Shown here piece by piece: positions 9,518 through 17,198 of a DNA stretch of 64,000 bases (positions are counted from its first letter, which is position 1; each line of letters opens with the position of its first letter). The stretch comes from Christiangramia portivictoriae DSM 23547 (lineage in GTDB: Bacteria; Bacteroidota; Bacteroidia; Flavobacteriales; Flavobacteriaceae), in NCBI RefSeq assembly GCF_000423045.1, contig NZ_AUHF01000001.1, forward strand, positions 806,001-870,000, written 5' to 3'. Under the pieces are notes generated by a model that saw nothing but the letters and a program-made list of their open reading frames with translations, was not told the origin of the DNA and ran no database searches. The translations under genes and the position numbers were made by a program.

Positions 9518-10424
9518 TTCAGGAATTTTTAAAATTTGGGCGTTTCCCTTCGGGCCGGGCTTTCCGCTCTATCTTTTAACCCGAAGCTTCGGCAGGCTCA
9601 GCCTCGTGCTAAAAGGATGCCGCTGCAATCCCTAACGCGAAGAATTCTAAATCAATATAGTTTAGATATTAGCGAGCATTTTCCGGTTAATTTCAGAAGC
9701 CAAATCTTTTGAATAATTCGGGCATCTTTAAAATCTGGGCGTTTCCCTTCGGGCCGGGCTTTCCGCTGTATCTTTTAAACCGAAAGTTCGGCAGGCTCAG
9801 CCTCGTGTTAAAAGGATGCCGCTGCAATCCCTAACGCGAAGAATTCCAAATCAATATAGTTTAGATATTAACGAGCATTTTCCGAATAATTTCAGAAGAG
9901 ACAGTTTTTGAATGATTCAGGAATTAAGATCTGGGCGTTTTCCTTCGGGCCGGGGTTTCCGCTGTATCTTTTAACCCCAAACTTTGGCAGGCTCAGCTTC
10001 GTGTTAAAAGGATGCCGCTGCAATCCGTAACGCGAAGAATTCCAAATCAATATAGTTTAGATATTAGCGAGCATTTTCCGAAGAATTTCAGAAGAGACAA
10101 TTTTTTGAGAATTGTTATGATCTGGGCGTTTCCCTTCGGGCCGGGCTTTCCGCTGTATCTTTGAACCCGAAGCTTCGGCAGGCTCAGCTTCATGTTAAAA
10201 GGATGCCGCTGCAATCCCTAACGCGAAGAATTCTGATTCAATATAGTTTAGATATTAACGAGCATTTTCCGAATAATTTCAGAAGAGACAATTTTATGAG
10301 AATCTTTCAGTTTTGGGCGTTTCCCTTCGGGCCGGGCTTTCCGCTGTATCTTTTAACACAAAGCTTCGGCTGGCTCAGCCTCGTGTTAAAAGGATGCCGC
10401 TGCAGTCCCTAACGTGAAGAATTC
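9506..10424 (+). repeat. Tandem array of five ~195-bp units with a palindromic element
   Basis: The motif GGGCGTTTCCCTTCGGGCCG recurs at 9538, 9737, 9933, 10124 and 10315, giving spacings of 199, 196, 191 and 191 bases. Each unit has a ~100-bp GC-rich element (GGGCGTT ... CTTCGGCAGGCTCAG ... GGATGCCGCTGCAATCCCTAACGC) plus an AT-rich linker (GAATTC, then AATATAGTTTAGATATTA and AGCGAGCATTTTCCG). The fifth copy stops after the GAATTC. An open frame at 10161-10412 inside it is an artefact of the repeat. Confidence 0.92.
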
Positions 10425-10483
10425 TTGAACAGGTATAGAGTTGAAGCTGTATTAATGGTTTTAAAAGCTATGCTCCAGTCAAT

Positions 10484-11401
10484 TTATTTCTGAGTAAGTT
10501 CAGCAAAAAGAGTTTCCAGGTTTTTGGTCTTTTGATTAAGCTGTAACGTTTTGAGTCCGTTATCATGAGCGAAATCAAATACAGCCGGACGCATATCTTT
10601 TTTGGAGTCGAATACCAGCTCATAAGTAAAACCGCCCGTATTCTTTGCAGAGATCATTCCGGGAATCTTTTGGAGGGCAACTTCTTCAATGCGGTAATCG
10701 AATTCCACAAAGATCACCTGTTCTTTCTCATTCCGAAGATCTTTGAGGTATTTATCGGCAACAACCTTTCCTTTGTTGATGATGATCACCCTATCACAGA
10801 TCGCTTCCACCTCACGCATGATATGAGTAGAAAGAAATACCGTTTTTCCCTGCTTACCATCCTGGCCATCTTTACCAATAGAACTAATCAGGGATCTTAT
10901 CTCAATCAATTGATTAGGATCGAGTCCCGTAGTTGGTTCATCGAGGATCAAAACCTCCGGATCATGCAGCAGTGCAGCCGCAAGACCAACACGTTGCCGG
11001 TATCCTTTCGATAATTGTTCTATTCTTTTATTCGCTTCAGGCGTAAGCCCCGTAAGTTTGATAACTTCTTCGATCCTTTTTTTCCCTGCAGAAAATATGG
11101 ATGCCTGGAACTGCAAATATTCCCGAACATACATTTCAGTATACAAAGGATTGTGCTCCGGCAGAAATCCAATACTATGCTGTAGATCTGCCAGCTGTTT
11201 CTCCAGTGTGAAATCATTGATCCTGGCTTCCCCGTGATCTGCAGAAAGATAGCCGGTAAGGATTTTCATCAAGGTGGATTTTCCTGCACCATTGGGTCCA
11301 AGAAACCCAACAATCTCCCCGCGGCCAATTTCAAAGCTTATATTATCCAGCGCCTGCTGATTTCCAAAGCTTTTTGAGATGTTCTTTACGTATATAGACA
11401 T
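10484..11401 (-). CDS. gldA: GldA, gliding-motility ABC transporter ATPase
   Basis: 305 residues, a complete ABC ATPase: Walker A 'GPNGAGKST' near 37-45, signature 'LSKGYRQRV' near 133, Walker B 'VLILDEPTTGLD' near 153, and the H-loop in 'FLSTHIMREVE'. A C-terminal ~80-residue domain follows, as in GldA. In flavobacteria GldA works with GldF and GldG and is associated with gliding. Those partners are not in this window. A perfect minus-strand -7 box lies 10 bases upstream. Confidence 0.85.
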   Translation of the reverse strand: MSIYVKNISKSFGNQQALDNISFEIGRGEIVGFLGPNGAGKSTLMKILTGYLSADHGEARINDFTLEKQLADLQHSIGFLPEHNPLYTEMYVREYLQFQASIFSAGKKRIEEVIKLTGLTPEANKRIEQLSKGYRQRVGLAAALLHDPEVLILDEPTTGLDPNQLIEIRSLISSIGKDGQDGKQGKTVFLSTHIMREVEAICDRVIIINKGKVVADKYLKDLRNEKEQVIFVEFDYRIEEVALQKIPGMISAKNTGGFTYELVFDSKKDMRPAVFDFAHDNGLKTLQLNQKTKNLETLFAELTQK

Positions 11402-11411
11402 AGATAGTGAC

Positions 11412-11419
11412 CAAAATTA
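11412..11419 (-). promoter_or_regulatory. gldA -7 promoter box (TAATTTTG)
   Basis: Plus-strand CAAAATTA reads TAATTTTG on the minus strand, a perfect match, 10 bases from the gldA ATG. No clear -33 element is seen. Confidence 0.5.
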
Positions 11420-11554
11420 GGAATAAATCTTCAGAGAACTGACTGATTATCTTTCAATGTTAATAGTCAATTTTCTAGTATTAAATCGTATTCTGTAAAT
11501 TTTTCACATCAATTTTCAGAATATGGGAAAAGTTCCAATTTGAAGCAGGTTTAA

Positions 11555-11585
11555 TTTTGAGTCTTGAATATTAGTACTAATTTAG
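11555..11585 (+). promoter_or_regulatory. Likely promoter of the aromatic operon leader
   Basis: TTTTG at 11555-11559 and TAATTTAG (seven of eight matches) at 11578-11585 are 18 bases apart. Transcription would begin near 11591, shortly before the leader ORF at 11605. Confidence 0.5.
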
Positions 11586-11604
11586 TAATTCATAATTATT
11601 GTAA

Positions 11605-11682
11605 ATGACAAGCTTAATTAACTGGAACGCATTCTATTATTTTTATTTCTATACCAGGAATAGAATCGGGAATGCTATATGA
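11605..11682 (+). CDS. Phe/Tyr-rich leader peptide of the pheA operon
   Basis: A 25-codon ORF (ATG 11605, TGA 11680) with seven consecutive aromatic codons, F-Y-Y-F-Y-F-Y, at 11632-11652, plus one Trp at codon 7. It is followed by an RNA that can fold in two ways and by a terminator just before a prephenate dehydratase gene. This is the classic layout of ribosome-mediated attenuation: when Phe-tRNA or Tyr-tRNA is scarce the ribosome stalls on these codons and the terminator cannot form. The aromatic run is directly visible; the mechanism is inferred from position and pairing. Confidence 0.8.
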   Translation: MTSLINWNAFYYFYFYTRNRIGNAI

Positions 11683-11737
11683 TTAAGTAAGCTAAAATTA
11701 TATAAAAGTCTCGATCTTAGATCGGGACTTTTTTTTT
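11631..11737 (+). promoter_or_regulatory. Attenuator RNA with alternative pairings and terminator
   Basis: Region 1, ATTCTATT (11631-11638, within the aromatic codons), pairs with region 2, AATAGAAT (11659-11666). Region 2's ATCGGGA (11665-11671) can instead pair with TCTCGAT (11709-11715), the 5' arm of the terminator. The terminator itself is AGTCTCGATC (11707-11716), loop TTA, GATCGGGACT (11720-11729), then nine T (11729-11737). The pheA ATG follows at 11746. So 1:2 plus 3:4 gives termination, and 2:3 gives read-through. Confidence 0.8.
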
Positions 11738-11745
11738 GGAAAAAA

Positions 11746-12570
11746 ATGAGAAAAGTCGGAATTCAGGGTATTAAAGGGTCATTTCATCACCTCGTGGTGA
11801 TGGATTATTTTGGAGAGCGAACTGCTGTGGCGCAACATATGTCATTTCAGGATCTTTCTATAGCGCTGGCTTCCGGTGAAACTACCGAGGCAGTGATGGC
11901 GATCGAGAACAGTATCGCTGGTTCAATTCTTCCCAATTATGCTTTGATCAACGAATACAAGCTTAAAGTCATTGGTGAACACTACACCCCGGTACACATG
12001 AATCTGATGGCGGTAAAGGGTCAGAAAATCCAGGATATCAAGAAAGTGTATTCTCATCCCATGGCCTTATTGCAGTGTAAGGAATTTTTTAAAAAACATC
12101 CGCACATTAAGTTGATCGAAGAAGCAGATACGGCCGAGGCAGCCCGAAGAATAGCTTCGGAAGAGAAACTGAAAGTTGCAGCGGTAGCAAGTGCTGCTGC
12201 GGCGAATATGTATGGTCTCGAAATCATGGCTTCAGGCATTCATACCATCAAATCCAACACCACGAGATTCCTGGTTCTGGGAACAAAAGAACCAAAACCG
12301 AATGGTGAAATTCTGGATAAAGCATCCCTGAAATTTGATTTGAAGAGTGATCGAGGAAGCCTGGTTTCAGTCCTTAATATTCTACGGGATTCTTATTTAG
12401 ATCTAACGAAAATACAGTCTTTGCCCATTATAGATGAACCATGGAAATATTCATTTTTTATAGATGTGATCTTTGAGAAAAGAGATGATTTTGATCGTGC
12501 GATGGACGTATTAAAGTTAATGACCGAAGACCTTAATATTTTAGGAATTTACAAAAGCAGATTGTCATGA
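11746..12570 (+). CDS. pheA: Prephenate dehydratase
   Basis: 274 residues: a periplasmic-binding-protein-like catalytic domain ending in the conserved 'SNTTRFLVLG' near residue 170, then an ACT regulatory domain (about 190-274, 'RGSLVSVLNILRDSYLDLTKIQSLP') that binds phenylalanine in this family. It converts prephenate to phenylpyruvate. It is monofunctional: chorismate mutase is supplied by the fourth gene of the operon. The stop overlaps the next start by 4 bases (ATGA). Confidence 0.92.
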   Translation: MRKVGIQGIKGSFHHLVVMDYFGERTAVAQHMSFQDLSIALASGETTEAVMAIENSIAGSILPNYALINEYKLKVIGEHYTPVHMNLMAVKGQKIQDIKKVYSHPMALLQCKEFFKKHPHIKLIEEADTAEAARRIASEEKLKVAAVASAAAANMYGLEIMASGIHTIKSNTTRFLVLGTKEPKPNGEILDKASLKFDLKSDRGSLVSVLNILRDSYLDLTKIQSLPIIDEPWKYSFFIDVIFEKRDDFDRAMDVLKLMTEDLNILGIYKSRLS

Positions 12571-13712
12571 AGACAGCAAAAAGACTGGAAAGCATACAGG
12601 AATATTATTTTTCCAAAAAACTAAGGGAAGTAGCAGCTTTGCGGGAACAGGGACAACCGGTGATTAATCTTGGAATTGGAAGTCCGGACCTTGCGCCACC
12701 ACAGCAGGTTGTAGATGCGATGCAAAATGGACTCGATCATTCCAAAGCGCATCAATACCAGCCCTATAAAGGCATACCCGCCTTAAGAAATGCCATGACC
12801 GGCTTTTATGCTCGTTTTTTTAATGTAGAGCTTGATGCTGAAAATGAAATCCTTCCGCTTATGGGAAGTAAGGAAGGAATTATGCATATTTCTATGGCCT
12901 TTGTTAATAAAGGAGACATAATACTGGTTCCGGATCCAGGTTATCCTACCTATACTTCAGTTTCAGGATTATTACAGGCCAAAGTTCGTAAGTATGAGCT
13001 GGATGAGTCGCAAAACTGGTTGCCAGATCTGGAAGCTTTGGAGCAACAGGGACTTGAGAATGTAAAAATCATGTGGGTGAATTATCCGCATATGCCTACC
13101 GGTACCAGCGCGACCATAGGTATGTTTGAAAAACTGACCGCATTTGCTGAAAAACACAAAATTCTTGTAGTCAATGATAATCCCTATAGTTTTATTCAGA
13201 ATGCAGAACCATTGAGTATTCTTAATACCGATAAAAGGAGTGAATATGTGATGGAGCTCAATTCGCTCAGCAAGAGTTTCAATATGGCTGGCTGGAGAGT
13301 TGGAATGCTCGCCGGAAGCGCAAAAAATATCGAAGCAGTTCTAAAAGTAAAATCCAATATGGATAGCGGGATGTTCTATCCTTTACAGGCTGGTGCAGTA
13401 CAGGCGCTTCAGCTCGAAGAGGAATGGTTTGTAAATTTGAATAAAATTTACACCTCCAGAAAAAAGAAGGTGATGGAACTGGTAGAAGCCTTGAATTGTA
13501 AGGCGGCACCAGGGCAATCAGGACTTTTTATCTGGGCGAAAGCACCTGCCGGTCAAAGTGCAGAAAGCCTGGTAGATGAATTATTATATCAAAAAGATCT
13601 GTTCGTGACACCTGGTTTTATCTTTGGGGAACAGGGCAGGAATTATGTTCGTTTTTCTCTTTGTGCTACGGAAGAAATGATCGATGAAGCTTTAAAAAGA
13701 ATTAGATCATGA
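12567..13712 (+). CDS. Class I/II aminotransferase, probably aromatic
   Basis: 381 residues of a fold-type I PLP aminotransferase. Seen are 'VINLGIGSPDLAPP' near residue 32, 'VPDPGYPTY' with the ring-stacking Tyr, and the PLP lysine in 'SLSKSFNMAGWRVG' near residue 235. Between prephenate dehydratase and prephenate dehydrogenase, the obvious role is transamination of phenylpyruvate and 4-hydroxyphenylpyruvate to Phe and Tyr. A substrate such as LL-diaminopimelate precursor is not excluded by sequence alone. It overlaps both neighbours by 4 bases. Confidence 0.88.
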   Translation: MKTAKRLESIQEYYFSKKLREVAALREQGQPVINLGIGSPDLAPPQQVVDAMQNGLDHSKAHQYQPYKGIPALRNAMTGFYARFFNVELDAENEILPLMGSKEGIMHISMAFVNKGDIILVPDPGYPTYTSVSGLLQAKVRKYELDESQNWLPDLEALEQQGLENVKIMWVNYPHMPTGTSATIGMFEKLTAFAEKHKILVVNDNPYSFIQNAEPLSILNTDKRSEYVMELNSLSKSFNMAGWRVGMLAGSAKNIEAVLKVKSNMDSGMFYPLQAGAVQALQLEEEWFVNLNKIYTSRKKKVMELVEALNCKAAPGQSGLFIWAKAPAGQSAESLVDELLYQKDLFVTPGFIFGEQGRNYVRFSLCATEEMIDEALKRIRS

Positions 13713-14593
13713 AAGTATATATAGTGGGAGTTGGATTGATTGGCGGCAGTTTTGCACTTGATCTGAAAGAGAGCATGCCAGGAATTGAAATTGCCGGAAT
13801 AGATGGAAATGAGGATCACCTCAAGCAGGCGCTGGAATTGGGTTTTATTGACAGCATGTCTTCCATGGAGGCTATTGATGAAGCCGACCTGGTGTATCTT
13901 GCTATTCCAGTTGATGCGAGCATTCAGGTGCTTCCAGAAATTCTAAACAGCGTAAAAGATGATTGCGTGGTGATAGATGCAGGTTCCACCAAAGAAAATA
14001 TCTGCAGGGTAGTGGAGAATCACAGGAAAAGAAGAAATTTTCTGGCTGCTCACCCCATTGCCGGAACTGAGTTTTCTGGACCACAGGCTGCGATTCACGG
14101 ATTGTTCAGAAATAAGACCAATATCATCTGTGAAGTAGAAAAAACGGCTTTTAAGCTTCAGGAAAAAGCACTGGAGGTATTTCAGAAGATAGGGATGAGG
14201 ATACGTTATATGGATGCCCGGTCACACGACAGGCACATAGCGTATGTTTCTCACCTATCGCATATCAGCTCTTTTATGCTGGGGAAGACCGTGCTGGAAA
14301 AGGAAAAGAACGAGCGGGATATATTTGATCTTGCCGGTAGTGGTTTCGCTTCTACGGTACGACTCGCGAAAAGTTCTCCGGCGATGTGGACGCCTATATT
14401 TAACCAGAATAAAAAAAATGTCCTGGAAACGCTGGATGAGTATATTCTGAATCTTCAGAATTTCAGAAAATTGATGCAGGAAGACAACTTCGATCAACTA
14501 TACCAGGAAATGGATCGAACCAATCATATTAAAGAAGTATTAAACGGAATAAATAAGAACGAAGAATTAAAATTAGAGGAGAATGGAAAATAA
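13709..14593 (+). CDS. tyrA: Prephenate dehydrogenase
   Basis: 294 residues. The N-terminal Rossmann motif 'GVGLIGGSFALDLKE' (residues 6-20) binds NAD(P). The motif 'HPIAGTEFSGP' near 113 and 'SHLSHISSFML' near 182 are typical of TyrA. It oxidatively decarboxylates prephenate to 4-hydroxyphenylpyruvate. There is no C-terminal ACT domain, so feedback control by Tyr would have to come from elsewhere, such as the leader. It overlaps the next gene by 11 bases. Confidence 0.92.
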   Translation: MKVYIVGVGLIGGSFALDLKESMPGIEIAGIDGNEDHLKQALELGFIDSMSSMEAIDEADLVYLAIPVDASIQVLPEILNSVKDDCVVIDAGSTKENICRVVENHRKRRNFLAAHPIAGTEFSGPQAAIHGLFRNKTNIICEVEKTAFKLQEKALEVFQKIGMRIRYMDARSHDRHIAYVSHLSHISSFMLGKTVLEKEKNERDIFDLAGSGFASTVRLAKSSPAMWTPIFNQNKKNVLETLDEYILNLQNFRKLMQEDNFDQLYQEMDRTNHIKEVLNGINKNEELKLEENGK

Positions 14594-15665
14594 AAAAGAA
14601 CTCAGAGGCTGGTTAGACAATTTCAACCTTTCTCACCCATTGGTGATTGCCGGCCCGTGCAGTGCAGAAACCGAAGAGCAGGTACTAACGATCGCTCACC
14701 AGTTAAAAGACAGTGACGCCACTGTTTTACGTGCAGGAATCTGGAAACCAAGAACGCGCCCAGGAAATTTTGAAGGGGTTGGAGCCTTGGGATTGAAGTG
14801 GCTTCAGAAGGCGAAAGAAGAAACCGGAATGTTAACAACGACTGAAGTTGCAAACCCAAACCATGTGGACCTTGCATTAAAACATGATGTTGATATTCTC
14901 TGGATTGGAGCCCGAACTACAGTTTCTCCCTTTATCGTACAGGAGATCGCAGATGCTTTAAAAGGAACAGATAAGATCGTGCTGGTCAAGAATCCTGTGA
15001 ATCCAGATCTGTCTTTATGGCTTGGAGCTGTAGAGCGTTTACATACCGCTGATATTAACAATCTTGGGGTAATACATCGTGGATTCTCTGCTTACGAAAA
15101 GACAAAATACCGTAACAACCCGGAGTGGCAGATTCCTATTGAATTACAGAATAAATTTCCAGATCTTCCTTTGATCCTGGATCCTTCGCATATCGCAGGA
15201 AGAAGAGATATCATCTTCGATCTTTGCCAGACCGCTTTAGATCTTAATTATGACGGGATCATGGTGGAAACTCACCATACTCCAGACAAAGCATGGAGTG
15301 ATGCGGCTCAGCAAATTACGCCTGCTGCCTTAATACAGATGATGGAAGATCTAAAGGTGAGAAAAGAGATTTCCGCAAGCCAGGATTTTCAGAATAAACT
15401 AACGGCTTTGCGTTCCAAGATTGATATTACCGATAGTCAGATTCTAGAGATTTTGTCCAAGCGTATGAAAATTTCCGAAGAAATAGGACAGGTAAAGAAA
15501 GACCAGAACGTAGCCATTCTGCAAACTAAAAGATGGAACGAGATCCTTGGGAAAATGGTACTGGAAGGTGAAGATAAAGGCCTGAGTGAAGAATTCGTTT
15601 TAAGATTATTCAAAGCCATTCACCAGGAGTCCATCAACCACCAGCAAAAAATCCTTGATGCTTAA
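14583..15665 (+). CDS. Bifunctional DAHP synthase / chorismate mutase
   Basis: 360 residues. Residues ~1-255 form a DAHP synthase of the short AroA-Ibeta type ('PLVIAGPCSAETEEQV', 'LRAGIWKPRTRPGNFEG', 'LPLILDPSHIAG'). Residues ~270-355 are an AroQ-type chorismate mutase ('ALRSKIDITDSQILEILSKR'). So the operon's last gene encodes both the entry step to the shikimate pathway and the committed step to prephenate, and a single attenuator can control both. Confidence 0.93.
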   Translation: MENKKELRGWLDNFNLSHPLVIAGPCSAETEEQVLTIAHQLKDSDATVLRAGIWKPRTRPGNFEGVGALGLKWLQKAKEETGMLTTTEVANPNHVDLALKHDVDILWIGARTTVSPFIVQEIADALKGTDKIVLVKNPVNPDLSLWLGAVERLHTADINNLGVIHRGFSAYEKTKYRNNPEWQIPIELQNKFPDLPLILDPSHIAGRRDIIFDLCQTALDLNYDGIMVETHHTPDKAWSDAAQQITPAALIQMMEDLKVRKEISASQDFQNKLTALRSKIDITDSQILEILSKRMKISEEIGQVKKDQNVAILQTKRWNEILGKMVLEGEDKGLSEEFVLRLFKAIHQESINHQQKILDA

Positions 15666-15705
15666 GATGATATCACGCTACCCGGTAGCTTCATAAATTA
15701 ATGCC

Positions 15706-15713
15706 TAAATTTG
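15706..15713 (+). promoter_or_regulatory. rsgA -7 promoter box (TAAATTTG)
   Basis: Perfect TAnnTTTG match 36 bases before the rsgA ATG. A small palindrome GCTACC-CGGTAGC just upstream (15677-15690) is a weak candidate for the end of the aromatic operon. Confidence 0.6.
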
Positions 15714-15749
15714 CCTAAAGAAATTGTTAGATATGAATAGTTTAGCTTA

Positions 15750-16694
15750 ATGCAGGGTGTTGTTTACAAGTCTACCGGGAGCTGGTATCAGGTAAAAGCC
15801 GAAAACGGCAAATTTTATGAATGCCGTATCAAAGGAAAGTTCCGGATACAGGGAATTAAAAGTACGAACCCGGTAGCCGTTGGTGATGTGGTAGGTTTTG
15901 ATGTGGAAGATGGAGATGAAGAAACAGGAGTGATCAAGAAGATCATTGAGCGGGAAAACTATATTATCCGGAAGTCGGTTAATCTTAGTAAGCAAACACA
16001 TATTATTGCCTCGAATGTGGATCAGGTTTTTCTGTTGATCACCCTTAACAATCCGCCTACATTAACCACATTTATAGACCGCTTTCTGGTAACTGCGGAA
16101 GCCTACGATATTACTGCAATTCTATTATTTAATAAAGTAGATACCTATAGTATCGAGGAACTTGCAGAGGTGAGATATCTGGCTGAACTCTACCGAAGCG
16201 CCGGCTATGAATGTATTGGGATTTCAGCGAAAGAAGGCAAGAACGTAGATAAGGTAAAGGAAAAAATGATTGGAAAAATCAGTATGATTTCGGGTCATAG
16301 CGGTACTGGAAAATCCACCCTTATCAATGCAATCGAGCCAACTCTCGATCTTAAAACTTCAGAAATTAGCAGGCAGCACAGTCAGGGCCAGCATACCACG
16401 ACTTTCGCTGAAATGTTTGACCTTCAATTCGATGCAAGGATCATCGATACTCCAGGAATCAAAGGTTTTGGGGTAGTGGATATGGAGAAGGAAGAAATAG
16501 GCGATTATTTTCCTGAATTTTTCCAGCTAAAACAAGATTGCAAGTTTCATAATTGTTTGCATCTCAACGAGCCAAAATGTGCGGTGAAAGATGCCCTGGA
16601 AGAAGGTGAGATTGCCTGGTCGCGGTACAAAAGTTATTTGCAGATCATGGAAGGTGAAGATGAAAACTATAGAGTAGATCAATACCAGAAATAA
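15750..16694 (+). CDS. rsgA: Ribosome small subunit-dependent GTPase RsgA
   Basis: 314 residues with the circularly permuted GTPase order: N-terminal OB fold, then G4 'LLFNKVD' near 127, G1 'GHSGTGKST' near 181-189, G3 'DTPGIKGFG' near 232, and a C-terminal zinc knuckle 'CKFHNCLHLNEPKC' near 263. It helps mature the 30S subunit. The stop overlaps the dtd start by one base (TAATG). Confidence 0.95.
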   Translation: MQGVVYKSTGSWYQVKAENGKFYECRIKGKFRIQGIKSTNPVAVGDVVGFDVEDGDEETGVIKKIIERENYIIRKSVNLSKQTHIIASNVDQVFLLITLNNPPTLTTFIDRFLVTAEAYDITAILLFNKVDTYSIEELAEVRYLAELYRSAGYECIGISAKEGKNVDKVKEKMIGKISMISGHSGTGKSTLINAIEPTLDLKTSEISRQHSQGQHTTTFAEMFDLQFDARIIDTPGIKGFGVVDMEKEEIGDYFPEFFQLKQDCKFHNCLHLNEPKCAVKDALEEGEIAWSRYKSYLQIMEGEDENYRVDQYQK

Positions 16695-17146
16695 TGCGAG
16701 CAGTAATTCAACGAGTATCAGAAGCCTCGGTCACAGTAGATCATAAAGTATGCGCTGTCATGCGTGAAGGTTTATTAATCCTTCTTGGTGTAGAGGGAGA
16801 AGATACCCAGGAAGATATTGACTGGCTATGCCGTAAGATCATCAATATGAGAATTTTTGGGGATGATGAGGGCAAAATGAATGAGTCTCTCAAAACGGTG
16901 GATGGAGATGCTATTGTTGTAAGTCAGTTTACCCTACACGCCAGTACAAAAAAAGGAAACAGGCCCAGTTTTATAAATGCTGCCAAACCTGATATCGCCG
17001 AACCATTATACCAGGATTTTGTAAAGTCCTTCGAAAAGGAATTTGGTAAAAGCGTTGGGGTAGGAGTTTTTGGAGGAGATATGAAAGTATCCCTGCTCAA
17101 TGATGGTCCTGTAACAATTATCATCGATTCGAAAGAAAAGCGTTAA
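16694..17146 (+). CDS. dtd: D-aminoacyl-tRNA deacylase
   Basis: 150 residues. The conserved 'SQFTLHAS' segment with GNRPSF (near 78-93) and the C-terminal 'NDGPVTI' motif place it in the Dtd family. It hydrolyses D-amino acids (and Gly from tRNA-Ala) mischarged on tRNA. Start 'MRAVIQRVSEASVTVD' is canonical. It is translationally coupled to rsgA. Confidence 0.95.
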   Translation: MRAVIQRVSEASVTVDHKVCAVMREGLLILLGVEGEDTQEDIDWLCRKIINMRIFGDDEGKMNESLKTVDGDAIVVSQFTLHASTKKGNRPSFINAAKPDIAEPLYQDFVKSFEKEFGKSVGVGVFGGDMKVSLLNDGPVTIIIDSKEKR

Positions 17147-17198
17147 AAAGAGTTAATTTTTTATATATTGCGGACTGAACTAACCTATTTTCAGCTTA

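Noticed and set aside
10161-10412. Open frame of 83 codons within the tandem array
   Set aside because: It runs through two repeat units, and other units do not keep it open. It is a product of repetition, not a gene.
9506-10424. CRISPR array
   Set aside because: Units are ~195 bp, nearly identical throughout, with no short repeats and unique spacers, and no cas genes are near.
11555-11745. T-box riboswitch in front of pheA
   Set aside because: There is no T-box sequence near the terminator. An aromatic-codon leader ORF and pairings explain the region better.
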